DNA of 10,323 nucleotides from an uncultured Clostridium sp. (lineage in GTDB: Bacteria > Bacillota > Clostridia > Peptostreptococcales > Peptostreptococcaceae), in NCBI GenBank assembly GCA_900557165.1, contig USRS01000087.1, positions 1 to 10,323 of the forward strand, given 5' to 3'. The position numbers and the translations under genes were made by a program. The notes under the pieces were generated by a model. It was given only the letters and a program-made list of their open reading frames with translations. It was not told the origin of the DNA and did no database searches. Positions 1 to 8,082 of this stretch are shown piece by piece. Position 1 is the stretch's first letter. Every line of letters starts with the position of its first letter.

Positions 1-60
1 CATTTAAAGGCTAGACGTGAAGCCTAATTTATATACATTATTATACGAGGGGGAACTTAT

Positions 61-405
61 ATGATAATAAGGAAATCACAAATTAGGGTTGATGAATCTA
101 ATTTAAAAAATGGTAGGGGATTAGTTAAAAGGGAATTTATTGTGGAAGGTGAAAATTTAAGAAATAAGGCAAAATTATTTTCTAAAATCACTATACCAAA
201 AGGAAATTCCATAGGAATGCACGATCATGTAGATGATTTTGAAATTTACTATATTTTAAGTGGCAAAGGAAAAGTCTTAGATAATGGCCAAGAAGTAGAA
301 GTAAGTGAAGGTGATGCTATATATACTGCAGATGGAAATAAACACTGTATTGAAAATATAGGTGAAGAAGATTTAGTATTTATAGCAACTGTAATAAATG
401 AGTAA
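61..405 (+). CDS. Small single-domain cupin protein
   Basis: A 114-residue protein that is almost entirely one cupin beta-barrel. Cupin motif 1 is visible as H54-x-H56 followed by E61 and G68, inside an IGMHDHVDDFE block. Motif 2 is G84-D85, then H95 and N99. These give the usual three-His/one-Glu metal site (H54, H56, E61, H95), so the protein should bind a divalent metal. Small stand-alone cupins act variously as isomerases, dioxygenases or sugar and ligand binders, and nothing here identifies the substrate. There is no signal peptide or membrane segment, so it is probably cytoplasmic. The ATG start is supported by a GAGGGGG ribosome site at 47-53, seven bases upstream. It ends at a strong terminator and looks monocistronic unless a gene lies to its left. 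The fold call is firm; the function is unknown. Confidence 0.85.
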   Translation: MIIRKSQIRVDESNLKNGRGLVKREFIVEGENLRNKAKLFSKITIPKGNSIGMHDHVDDFEIYYILSGKGKVLDNGQEVEVSEGDAIYTADGNKHCIENIGEEDLVFIATVINE

Positions 406-410
406 TATTA

Positions 411-438
411 AACTCTAGGATATTCCTAGAGTTTTTTT
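411..438 (+). terminator. Rho-independent terminator after the cupin gene
   Basis: A perfect 10-bp inverted repeat (AACTCTAGGA at 411-420, TCCTAGAGTT at 424-433) with a 3-base loop runs into a seven-T tract at 432-438. It lies six bases after the cupin stop codon, so it should end that transcript. Confidence 0.93.
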
Positions 439-505
439 ATACTAAAGAAAATAATTTTCAAAAATAAAATTTAATTATCATATATTAAAGAAATTTAAAG
501 TTTAA

Positions 506-534
506 ATATACATTTCGCAAAAAAATGATATAAT
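506..534 (+). promoter_or_regulatory. Probable extended -10 promoter for the HTH/TPR gene
   Basis: TGATATAAT at 526-534 is a consensus extended -10 element (TG-n-TATAAT). The matching -35 position, about 506-511, is only AT-rich and not consensus, which extended -10 promoters tolerate. It lies 40 bases before the ATG at 574, downstream of the cupin terminator, so it is well placed to drive the next gene. AT-rich DNA produces such matches by chance, hence moderate confidence. Confidence 0.45.
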
Positions 535-573
535 AGTAAATAGTGTTATTTTAATATAATATGGAGGAAGTTA

Positions 574-1623
574 ATGAGCAATACAAAATTACAAATAAAA
601 GACATAATAATGAATTTTTCTAATGAAAATTTAAATGCAGAATTTTCAAATAAAGCTTTAGAAATTCTAGATAAAATGGAAGAAGCAAATGAACAAATAT
701 TAGAAACGTCAAGAACTGATATATGGGCTGCTTCAATATTAAACATAGTGTTAGATATGAACGGAGTATTTAATAAAAAACACCCAATGTACATGACTAA
801 AAAAGATTTTTCTTCAAAAATAGGAGTATCAGCTGGAACGATAAAAAATAAAGCTGAAGCTGTTAAAGAATTATTAAATATAGAAGAAAATGATTCAATA
901 GTTATGATAACTGCTACTAATGAAACGACTGAAGAATTAGAAGTTAAAGAAGAAGTTGCTGTAACAACTGAAGCGCCAGTAGCAACAGTAAAAAATGAAA
1001 AAGAAGAGATGTATAAATCATTCATGAAGAAAGCTCATGAATCAGCTGATATAAAAGAAAAAGTTGAAAACTTTGAAAATGCTATAAAAGTTTCATCAGA
1101 AATGATAAACAAAGATGGTGAAGTTGCTTACTGGAAAGATGAAACAACAAAACCATACATGATAGCCCTACAAGATTTAGGAAATGCATTAAATGAAAAT
1201 AAAGATTATGATGATGCTATAAAAGTATATGAATTATTATTAGGCTTAAATCCTTTAGATAACCAAGGAATAAGATATAAATTAGTTAATATATTAATAA
1301 AACGTAATTCAAGAAAAGAAATAAACGAATTATTTAAAAAATACAGCACTGATAAATCAGCAATATGGTTATACAGTAAAGTATTATACTACTACAAAAA
1401 CAACAATATGTTTATGGCAAAAGATGCTTTAAAACAAGCTTTAAATAGCAATAAATATATAGCATTAAAACTAATAAAATGGACTGCTTTCATGGAAATG
1501 TCAGGAGTATATATAAACCCAATATTATTCAGTGAAGCAAACTACTACTGTGAAGAATCAATTGATTTATGGAAACAAGCTAAAGGTTCTATAGATTGGT
1601 TATTAAAAAATGTATTAAAATAG
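574..1623 (+). CDS. DUF6398-like / ST7-like TPR protein of unknown function
   Basis: A 349-residue soluble protein in two parts. Residues about 20-105 contain WAASILNIVLDMNGVF, then MTKKDFSSKIGVSAGTIKNKA, which reads as a helix-turn-helix and resembles the DUF6398 family. An acidic, Thr/Val/Glu-rich low-complexity linker follows (about 113-145). Residues about 185-300 resemble ST7/tetratricopeptide proteins: TTKPYM at 191-196, a helical repeat at 198-225, and the hallmark LNPLDNQGIRY at 225-235. The architecture suggests nucleic-acid or protein binding through the HTH plus a helical protein-interaction platform, but no function is established and none is assigned. No membrane segment is seen. 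The ATG is supported by GGAGG at 563-567, six bases upstream. The gene is flanked by terminators, so it is probably transcribed alone. Family assignments are from remembered motifs and need a profile search. Confidence 0.85.
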   Translation: MSNTKLQIKDIIMNFSNENLNAEFSNKALEILDKMEEANEQILETSRTDIWAASILNIVLDMNGVFNKKHPMYMTKKDFSSKIGVSAGTIKNKAEAVKELLNIEENDSIVMITATNETTEELEVKEEVAVTTEAPVATVKNEKEEMYKSFMKKAHESADIKEKVENFENAIKVSSEMINKDGEVAYWKDETTKPYMIALQDLGNALNENKDYDDAIKVYELLLGLNPLDNQGIRYKLVNILIKRNSRKEINELFKKYSTDKSAIWLYSKVLYYYKNNNMFMAKDALKQALNSNKYIALKLIKWTAFMEMSGVYINPILFSEANYYCEESIDLWKQAKGSIDWLLKNVLK

Positions 1624-1645
1624 GCTGTAATTATACAGCCTTTTT
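1622..1645 (+). terminator. Rho-independent terminator after the HTH/TPR gene
   Basis: AGGCTGTA (1622-1629) and TACAGCCT (1634-1641) form an 8-bp stem with a 4-base loop and a T run at 1641-1645. The stem begins inside the TAG stop codon of the preceding gene. An A-rich stretch on its left means it might also weakly terminate the convergent gene on the minus strand, whose stop is at 1672; that second role is inference. Confidence 0.88.
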
Positions 1646-1671
1646 GTTATGTATGAAAAACATCTTTAAAT

Positions 1672-2721
1672 TTATATATCTAATTTTAAATCGCCAGGTT
1701 TTATAAGATTTTTTCTTCTCATAAAATTAGCAATTAAAAGCGTTACAATGGTAGGTAAAATAAAATGAAGCAGTAAAATACCTATCCACATCATAGAACC
1801 GCCTTTATTTGCAGCTTCCATAGCTGTAATTGTACCAAACTGGCCAACTAATCCACAAGTTCCCATACCAGAACCTATTGGAATATTTTCCATTTTAAAA
1901 ACAGTTGTAGATAAAGGTCCTATAATAGCAGATGCTAGAGTTGGTGGTATCCAAATTTTCCAGTTTTTTATTATGTTTGACATTTGTAACATGGATGTAC
2001 CAATTCCTTGGGCAAATAGGCCTCCCAGACCATTTTCCTTATAACTCATAACAGCAAAACCAACCATTTGGCAACAACATCCAACTGTGGCAGCGCCACC
2101 GGCTAATCCACTTAATTCTAACATTATACAAATAGCAGCACTACTAATTGGAAGAGTTAGGGCAATACCTACTAAAACTGCAACTAAAGCTCCCATAAGT
2201 ATAGGTTGCATTTCTGTAGCTTTCATTATTAAATTACCAAAAGAGGTCATGAAAGCAGATACAGCAGGTCCTGTAAATTCAGATATAAAAACACCAACTA
2301 AAATAGTAACAGCAGGTGTTATAAGAATATCAATTTTAGTTTCTTTAGAAACTATTTTACCAAATTCTACTGCAAAAATAGTAGAAACAAAAGCACCTAC
2401 TGGACCACCAAGTTCATTACCACAAGATCCAACTAAAGCACATGAAAACATAACTAAAGGAGGTGCTTGAAGTCCATAAGCAATTGCTACTGCTATGGCA
2501 GGACCAGTTACCTGTTTTGCCATTGGATTGATAACTTCTGTAAATAAAGAAATATTTAATTTATCTCCCAGTGTATTAAAAATTGTTCCAATTAAAAGAG
2601 ATGCAAAAAGACCAAGAGCCATATAGCTTAGAGCATCAATTAAATATCTTTGAACTGATATTTCAATATTTTTGTCTTTAGCAAATTGTTTAAAACTCCT
2701 TTTTTTACTAATTTTCTCCAT
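1672..2721 (-). CDS. pfoR: PfoR-like PTS EIIC-family membrane protein
   Basis: A 349-residue polytopic membrane protein: after a basic cytoplasmic N-terminus (residues 1-25), most of the chain is hydrophobic helices. Glycine-rich re-entrant-looking segments recur, such as SCGNELGGPVGAF, GCCCQMVGFAVM and GSGMGTCGLVGQFG. This pattern matches the PTS_EIIC_2/PfoR family, named for the C. perfringens protein linked to perfringolysin O regulation. These proteins look like stand-alone sugar-PTS permease domains. No EIIA or EIIB partner is visible in the window, so the substrate is unknown and a transport role is inferred only from family. The minus-strand ATG (2719-2721) is preceded by a GGGAGGA ribosome site (2728-2734) with six-base spacing. 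The gene is monocistronic here and divergent from the Ig-like gene. The symbol means homology to PfoR, not a proven toxin regulator. Confidence 0.85.
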   Translation of the reverse strand: MEKISKKRSFKQFAKDKNIEISVQRYLIDALSYMALGLFASLLIGTIFNTLGDKLNISLFTEVINPMAKQVTGPAIAVAIAYGLQAPPLVMFSCALVGSCGNELGGPVGAFVSTIFAVEFGKIVSKETKIDILITPAVTILVGVFISEFTGPAVSAFMTSFGNLIMKATEMQPILMGALVAVLVGIALTLPISSAAICIMLELSGLAGGAATVGCCCQMVGFAVMSYKENGLGGLFAQGIGTSMLQMSNIIKNWKIWIPPTLASAIIGPLSTTVFKMENIPIGSGMGTCGLVGQFGTITAMEAANKGGSMMWIGILLLHFILPTIVTLLIANFMRRKNLIKPGDLKLDI

Positions 2722-2757
2722 AATAAATCCTCCCTCAACAAAATTATACTTACAAAT

Positions 2758-2786
2758 ATTATAATAATTTTTAAATTTATATACAA
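2758..2786 (-). promoter_or_regulatory. Candidate promoter for the PfoR-like gene
   Basis: Read on the minus strand, TTGTAT (2781-2786) and TATAAT (2758-2763) are separated by 17 bases, a sigma-A-like arrangement with a consensus -10 and a partial -35. It would give a leader of about 30 bases before the ATG. A second TATAAT (2743-2748) is nearer but would place the start of transcription almost at the ribosome site. The region is extremely AT-rich, so this is tentative. Confidence 0.4.
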
Positions 2787-2908
2787 ATACTAATATTAAA
2801 TTATAGAAAAATATTTTAGTTTTAAAAAAATTAATTATTGATAATAATGGGAATATGGAGAATAATGATTATAAATTAAAGCAATAAAAATAGTGAGATT
2901 TTATAGGA

Positions 2909-2940
2909 AAATAAATATTATTTTAAAATAATATTTATTT
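2909..2940. repeat. Perfect 32-bp A/T-only palindrome
   Basis: The left half AAATAAATATTATTTT (2909-2924) is followed directly by its exact reverse complement (2925-2940), with no spacer and no mismatch. It lies in the 314-base gene-free spacer (2722-3035) between the divergent PfoR-like and Ig-like genes, about 95 bases before the Ig-like ATG. It contains no G or C and has no loop, so it is not a standard terminator. A dimeric protein's operator or a cruciform-prone element are possibilities. The rest of the spacer is AT-rich with several TATAAA/TATAAT-like words (for example 2959-2964) but no convincing -35 or further gene. Confidence 0.7.
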
Positions 2941-3035
2941 AAGTTAAACAAGGATTTATATAAATTATAAATAATAGTAATAATAGTAGATATATTTATT
3001 TGATTTATAGTAAATAGTTATCAGGGAGGGTTGAG

Positions 3036-4340
3036 ATGAAAAGTTTAAATAAAGATAAAAAAATTATATTATTATGTTTATTTATCCCTCTATTATTTGT
3101 TGCTCAATACTATGTTTTTAAAGTAGGAGTAATATCACCTATGATTAAAGGTGTAAATATTAAGATTATAGAAGGGGAATATATACAAGATATAGACAAA
3201 TATGTAGTTAAGCTAGGAGATGATGTAGTTTTATCTGCTGGTGATTATATAAAAATTCCTCAATATGCTAAAGATCCAAAAATAAAATTTTCAATTTTAG
3301 ATAACTCAAAAACAATTAAATTAAAAGATAATTATAAAAATGAAGAAAATACAGTTATATTGAAAGCTCTAAAAACAGGATATACATCTGTTGCAGTTAT
3401 GAAAAATTCTAGGGTACTGCAAAAAGTAACTATTCTTGTAGTGGATCCAGAGGTTGAGGATTTAAATGTATGCTTAGATGGTGATTTAAAATACGTGGGT
3501 GATAAAGCAGAGCTTAGCAGTTCAGTGCAAGTAGACTATAAAGAATTCAACAATACTTATAAGGTAACTTATGAAAGTTCTAATGAAAACGTTTTGAGAA
3601 TTGCTAATAATAAAGTAGAAGCAGTTGGTGTTGGTAGAGCAACTATTTATGCAAAATCAAAGGATAAAGTAGAAGCTATTAGGCTAAATATTGTGGCAAG
3701 AGTAAAGAGCATAGAAATTGATAATAATTTTGAGATAGAAGTAGGAGAAGTGATTCAATTAAAACCTAAAATTATAACTTATCCAAGAAATTTAAGATCT
3801 CCTAAAATTTCATATAAATTTTCTCAATCAAAACTTCCTGTGCAACGATCAGTAACTTTTGAACCTGATGGTACTATTTTAGGAATAAGGGAAGGTAGTG
3901 AGAAGATAACTATAAGTTGTGGTGAAGGTGAAAATAAAAGAATAGAAGTGATAACTATACATGTAAAAGAAAGTACTCTTAAAAATAGTTTGATTAAAAA
4001 CTTAGTAGCAAAATATGATATAAAAGAAAATAAACTTAATATTAATTTAAGTTGGGATATATTAAATGGAGCTACAAATTATGATATTTATATAAAAAAT
4101 GAATTAAGTGATAGTTCTAAATATGAGTTATACAAGTCAATTACACAGGAAGATTTTTTGGAAAAATCTAATACTTTTATAAGCTTTGATATAGATAAAG
4201 ATACAAAGGAAATTGCTTATGATATTTATGTTGTAGGTAGAAATGAAGAAGGAACTTCAAAACCAAGTAATATTGAAAGTATAAGAGATACTATTGAAAA
4301 AGAAGAGAAAAAGGAAGAAGAAAAGATAGAAAAACCGTAA
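3036..4340 (+). CDS. Membrane-anchored protein with Ig-like and FN3-like domains
   Basis: A 434-residue protein with a basic N-terminus and one hydrophobic segment (about residues 10-30). No clear signal-peptidase site or lipobox is seen, so it probably stays anchored with its bulk outside the membrane. The exterior portion is all-beta in character. Residues about 35-137 are an Ig-like repeat ending in TILVVD. Residues about 139-220 show the best bacterial Ig (BIG_2-like) signature: TYESSNENVLRIANN, then VEAVGVGRATIYA. Residues about 223-311 repeat the pattern (VKSIEIDNNFEIEVGE, then GTILGIREGSEKITISC). Residues about 318-410 look fibronectin-III-like (LSWDILNGATNYDIYI, AYDIYVVGRNEEGTSKPS). 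The C-terminus (419-434) is a Glu/Lys tail; no LPXTG motif is present. The ATG is backed by GGGAGGG at 3024-3030. The ligand is unknown. Position upstream of the csp genes hints at, but does not show, a spore-related role. Confidence 0.8.
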   Translation: MKSLNKDKKIILLCLFIPLLFVAQYYVFKVGVISPMIKGVNIKIIEGEYIQDIDKYVVKLGDDVVLSAGDYIKIPQYAKDPKIKFSILDNSKTIKLKDNYKNEENTVILKALKTGYTSVAVMKNSRVLQKVTILVVDPEVEDLNVCLDGDLKYVGDKAELSSSVQVDYKEFNNTYKVTYESSNENVLRIANNKVEAVGVGRATIYAKSKDKVEAIRLNIVARVKSIEIDNNFEIEVGEVIQLKPKIITYPRNLRSPKISYKFSQSKLPVQRSVTFEPDGTILGIREGSEKITISCGEGENKRIEVITIHVKESTLKNSLIKNLVAKYDIKENKLNINLSWDILNGATNYDIYIKNELSDSSKYELYKSITQEDFLEKSNTFISFDIDKDTKEIAYDIYVVGRNEEGTSKPSNIESIRDTIEKEEKKEEEKIEKP

Positions 4341-4410
4341 CTCAAATTATTCATAATATATATAAATTTTAATATATATTTAGTAAAAGAATAATTAGGG
4401 GAGAATTATT

Positions 4411-4620
4411 TTGGGAAGAAGAAGAAAAAGAATAGATATAATATCAAAGGAATTAGCACAAGAAGCTTATAAAGCTTATACAGGTAAAAAAGACTATAAG
4501 AGAGCTTTGGAAATTTATACTTTATTAGCAAATTCTAGATGTGTTCCAAAAGAGATTTCTAGCTTTTCAAAGAATATGTTAGGAAGATTAGGTAAAAAAA
4601 TTCAAGATACACATAAGTAG
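4411..4620 (+). CDS. Small basic hypothetical protein (69 aa, TTG start)
   Basis: A 69-residue protein starting at TTG, supported by an AGGGGAG ribosome site at 4397-4403 with seven-base spacing. It opens with a strongly basic stretch (GRRRKR, residues 2-7). A helical segment, AQEAYKAYTGKKDYKRALEIYTLLANS (residues 16-42), resembles a single TPR hairpin, followed by another basic helix. I do not recognise the family. It lies 70 bases after the Ig-like gene with no strong terminator between (only an all-AT 9-bp inverted repeat at 4355-4363/4372-4380), so the two may share a transcript. A strong terminator follows its stop directly, which supports it being a real translated gene. The basic, helical character would suit nucleic-acid or protein binding, but that is speculation. 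Confidence 0.65.
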   Translation: MGRRRKRIDIISKELAQEAYKAYTGKKDYKRALEIYTLLANSRCVPKEISSFSKNMLGRLGKKIQDTHK

Positions 4621-4650
4621 AAGCCTCAGATTGCTGAGGCTTTTGTTTTT
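4621..4650 (+). terminator. Rho-independent terminator before cspBA
   Basis: AAGCCTCAG (4621-4629) and CTGAGGCTT (4634-4642) form a perfect 9-bp stem with a 4-base loop, then TTTTGTTTTT (4641-4650). It starts on the first base after the TAG of the 69-residue gene, and it separates that transcript from cspBA. Confidence 0.93.
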
Positions 4651-4726
4651 TGATGAAACTCATAAAGTCGTATGAATTTTAATATAATTAATAAATAATG
4701 GTATTTCAGATATTTATTTTAGGAAG

Positions 4727-7700
4727 GTGATTAAAATAGATTATGAAGTGATAGTAAAGTATAATGGAGATATTCTTAAATTAGAAAATGAATTGGGCGT
4801 AAGTGTGGAAATATTAAGTCCTATATATGCCATAATAACTTCAGATGATCCCACTAAGTTTGATAATTTACTAAATTATCGTGAAATAGAATATATTGAA
4901 AAACCATTTATTCTAGAAACGCAAGATACGAATAGTTTTTCTAGTACGGGTATTACTAATTTTAAAAATACATCAGGTTTAACTGGAAAGGGAACAATAT
5001 TAGGTTTAATTGATTCTGGAATAGACTATACTTTACCAGTATTTAAAGATAGTAATGGGAAATCTAAAATATTATATTATTGGGATCAAGGTATTAATGG
5101 AAATCCTCCAGAAGGTTTTAAAGAAGGTACTTTGTACACTAACGAGGACATAAATAATGCTATAAACGGACAATTACAAATACCTATATCAACAGGAGCT
5201 ACACATGGAACACATGTGGCTGGAATATGTGCCCAAATTGCTAATGAAGCAAGTATGATAGTTGTAAAGGTTGGAAGAAGAAATGTGGATTATTATTCTA
5301 GAAGCACAGAATTTATGAGGGCTATTAAATTTATTTTAGATAAATCATTGGAACTAAATATGCCTGTAAGTATAAATATGAGCTATGGAAGCAATGAAGG
5401 TTCTCATAGAGGTCAATCTTTGTTTGAACAATATATTGATGATATGTGTTTGTTTTGGAAAAATAATATTGTTGTAGCTGCAGGAAATAATAGATCTAAG
5501 GGGGGACACAAACAAATACAACTAACAAATCAAACAGAAGAAGTGGAACTTACCATAGGAGAAAATGAAACTATCATAAATATAAATATATGGCCTAATT
5601 TTGCTGATGATTTTAATGTTTATTTAGTAAATCCATCAAATCAAAGGACACAAAGCATATCTTTAACATCGGGAGAAATTAGAAATTCCATAGGAAGTAC
5701 AAGGATAAAGGGATATTTTTATCCAATAGCACCATATTCATTGGAAAGAAGAGTAACTTTTCAACTAACTACAAGCACAACTATAACTCCTGGTATATGG
5801 AAAATAGTATTTACACCAATTAATATTGTAAATGGAACTATAAATATTTATCTTCCAACATCAGAAGGACTTAGTCAAGATACACGATTTTTAACTCCTA
5901 CAACGCAGCTAACTGTAACAGTTCCAGGAACATCAAAGAGAGTAATTACAGTTGGTAGCTATAATTCAAGAACAGATGTAGTATCCATATTTTCAGGAGA
6001 AGGAGATGACAATTTTTGTGTATTTAAACCAGATATTTTAGCTCCAGGCCAGGATATAATTTCATATTTACCTGGTGGAAATCAAGGGGCATTAACAGGA
6101 ACTAGCATGGCTACACCACATATAACGGGAGTATGTTCTTTATTTCATCAATGGGGAATAGTAAATAAAAACGATGAATTTTTATATTCTGCTAAATTAA
6201 AAGCACTTCTTTTAAAATCAGCTAGAAGAAATAATAATGTTACTTATCCTAATAACAGAGAAGGTTATGGATTTTTAAACTTATCCACATTAGAATTAAG
6301 TCAAATTGAAAACATAAATAGTGAAATGGACTACCTTTATAGAAAAAAGAGAAAAAAGCGTAAGTATAAGATAAAAAGTAAAAATAAAGTTATAGATTTA
6401 AATTTGTTTAGACAAGGTAATATTCGAGCTGGAGTAAATATACTTTTTAAACCTGGATTTATAGAAAGTTTAGAAAAGTATGGTGATAATATAGAATTTT
6501 ATCAGATAAGTGATAACTTTGGCATTGTATTTTTTAATAATTATAATTTAAACATAATAAGAGAAATTATATCAAATGAATTTATTGATAGATTAGATCC
6601 TCTTTCGAGAATCTCAATGCTTGGACAAATAGTTGAAGGAACTGTAGGTGGTATAAGCGCTAATGAAGAGATTGGTGTTAACTTTTTTAAAAATAATCCA
6701 AATATTAATTTAAGTGGAAGGGGAGTAATTATTTCGATAATTGCTACAGGTATAGACTACTTACATCCTGACTTTATATATCCTGATGGAACATCAAAAA
6801 TACTTTATTTATGGGATCAAACAAAGGAAGGAAATCCACCAAGGGGTCATAAAATAGGAAGAGAATATACGAGAGAAGAGATAAATGAAGCTATAAAAAA
6901 TAATGATAATAGCTTATCTAGTGATGAAGAAGGTTATGGAACTATTTTGTCTGGAATATGTGCAGGACTTGGCAATGTAAACTCGGAATATGCAGGTGTG
7001 GCAGAAGATGCACAGCTTATAATAGTGAAGATGAATAAGATTGATGGATATTATAGCAATGCAATGTTGTATGCAGGCCAACAATATGCCTATGAAAAAT
7101 CTCAACAATTAAACAGACCATTAGTTATAAATACTGTAGTAGGAACAAATAGTTTAGTGGGGGTATCATATAAAAGTATGTTGAAAATAAAGCCTTTTTA
7201 TACAAGGGGACTTTGTTTAGTATCGGGAGCAGGAGATGAAGGAAATACACAAACACACACAAGTGGAAAATTACAATTTAGCAATGATGTAAAAGATGTT
7301 GAATTAGAGGTGGATAGCGAAGAAGAAAATGTTGAAATTCAAATATGGCTAGATAAGCCTGACACAGCTAAGGTAGCTGTAGTAAGTCCTACAGGTGAAA
7401 TTAGTAAAATTGCTGATGTAAGTGATTACAATGCTGTTGAGGGAAGATTTGATTTTGAAGATACATTATATTCAATTACCTATATATATCCTACAACTTA
7501 TTCTGGTCAGCAACAGTCTATAATAAACTTGATAAATGTTAAAAGAGGTATATGGAAAATTAGATTGATAGGAGATTATATAACTAATGGAAACTATAAT
7601 ATATATTTACCAAATAGGTCCTTTATAAAACCTGATACTAAATTTAGCAATCCAAATCCAAATAATACAATAAATTATCCTTCAACTTATAATGATACCA

Positions 7701-8068
7701 TAACTGTGGGAGCATATGATAGCCGAAATCGTGGACTATGGCAAGGTTCATCTAAAGGATTAACTATTTCAGGGTTGCAAAAACCAGATATTGTAGCACC
7801 AGGAGTAAATATTATAGGACCATACCCAGGAGGAAAATATGCAATGATTACAGGGACGTCTCCTGCAGCTAGCTATACATCTGGATGTGTAGCAATGTTT
7901 ATGCAATATGTATTGGTGGAAAATAATTATCCAACAAAAGCCTTTGTTCAAAAAATAAGAACATTACTTAGAGCAGGTGCCAATAGATTAGATGGAGTAG
8001 TATATCCAAACAATAGTACTGGATATGGATTATTAAATTTAAGATCTACTTTTGAAATTTTTAGATAG
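4727..8068 (+). CDS. cspBA: CspBA: germination protease CspB fused to pseudoprotease CspA
   Basis: A 1113-residue double subtilase. The CspB half has a prodomain (about 1-66, with ETQ ending at Q66, where C. difficile CspB is reported to self-cleave). Its triad is intact: D96 (LIDSGIDY), H160 (THGTHVAG), S460 (TGTSMATPH), with oxyanion N254 (AAGNN). A jelly-roll insert lies at about 265-385. A basic linker (R539-K554) leads to a second prodomain (about 555-640) and the CspA half. There the triad is broken: Asp is A673 (IIATGIDY), His is Y737 (EGYGTILSG), oxyanion Asn is D837 (GAGDEG), and only S1045 remains (TGTSPAAS). By homology, CspB cleaves pro-SleC in the spore to start cortex hydrolysis, CspA is a regulatory pseudoprotease, and YabG separates the halves. 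The start is uncertain: GTG 4727 overlaps the ribosome site (AGGAAGGTGAT, 4721-4731), and no ATG lies upstream in frame. cspC follows after 14 bases. Confidence 0.95.
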   Translation: MIKIDYEVIVKYNGDILKLENELGVSVEILSPIYAIITSDDPTKFDNLLNYREIEYIEKPFILETQDTNSFSSTGITNFKNTSGLTGKGTILGLIDSGIDYTLPVFKDSNGKSKILYYWDQGINGNPPEGFKEGTLYTNEDINNAINGQLQIPISTGATHGTHVAGICAQIANEASMIVVKVGRRNVDYYSRSTEFMRAIKFILDKSLELNMPVSINMSYGSNEGSHRGQSLFEQYIDDMCLFWKNNIVVAAGNNRSKGGHKQIQLTNQTEEVELTIGENETIININIWPNFADDFNVYLVNPSNQRTQSISLTSGEIRNSIGSTRIKGYFYPIAPYSLERRVTFQLTTSTTITPGIWKIVFTPINIVNGTINIYLPTSEGLSQDTRFLTPTTQLTVTVPGTSKRVITVGSYNSRTDVVSIFSGEGDDNFCVFKPDILAPGQDIISYLPGGNQGALTGTSMATPHITGVCSLFHQWGIVNKNDEFLYSAKLKALLLKSARRNNNVTYPNNREGYGFLNLSTLELSQIENINSEMDYLYRKKRKKRKYKIKSKNKVIDLNLFRQGNIRAGVNILFKPGFIESLEKYGDNIEFYQISDNFGIVFFNNYNLNIIREIISNEFIDRLDPLSRISMLGQIVEGTVGGISANEEIGVNFFKNNPNINLSGRGVIISIIATGIDYLHPDFIYPDGTSKILYLWDQTKEGNPPRGHKIGREYTREEINEAIKNNDNSLSSDEEGYGTILSGICAGLGNVNSEYAGVAEDAQLIIVKMNKIDGYYSNAMLYAGQQYAYEKSQQLNRPLVINTVVGTNSLVGVSYKSMLKIKPFYTRGLCLVSGAGDEGNTQTHTSGKLQFSNDVKDVELEVDSEEENVEIQIWLDKPDTAKVAVVSPTGEISKIADVSDYNAVEGRFDFEDTLYSITYIYPTTYSGQQQSIINLINVKRGIWKIRLIGDYITNGNYNIYLPNRSFIKPDTKFSNPNPNNTINYPSTYNDTITVGAYDSRNRGLWQGSSKGLTISGLQKPDIVAPGVNIIGPYPGGKYAMITGTSPAASYTSGCVAMFMQYVLVENNYPTKAFVQKIRTLLRAGANRLDGVVYPNNSTGYGLLNLRSTFEIFR

Positions 8069-8082
8069 GAGAAATATTTATT

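Noticed and set aside
8..25. AGGCT...AGCCT hairpin at the left edge as a terminator or riboswitch
   Set aside because: Only a 5-bp stem with an 8-base loop and no T tract; too weak to call.
546..1025. 159-codon open frame on the minus strand
   Set aside because: It is antisense to the DUF6398/ST7-like gene, has no ribosome site and a Ser/Phe-rich low-complexity translation typical of a shadow frame.
2087..2470. 127-codon open frame on the plus strand inside the PfoR-like gene
   Set aside because: Antisense shadow of a hydrophobic membrane-protein gene, with no ribosome site or recognisable motif.
4355..4380. 9-bp A/T-only inverted repeat after the Ig-like gene as a terminator
   Set aside because: No G/C pairs and no T tract, so it is unlikely to stop transcription.
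4669..4701. Sigma-G-like promoter before cspBA (TGAATT at 4673 with AATAATG at 4694)
   Set aside because: Spacing is about 15 bases where 17-18 is expected, and the -10 lacks the consensus C and final A. Expected from biology but not convincing in sequence.
6914..7951. Two short minus-strand frames (6914-7108 and 7769-7951) within cspBA
   Set aside because: They lie opposite strongly conserved CspA coding sequence and have Cys/His/Ile-rich compositions typical of antisense translation.
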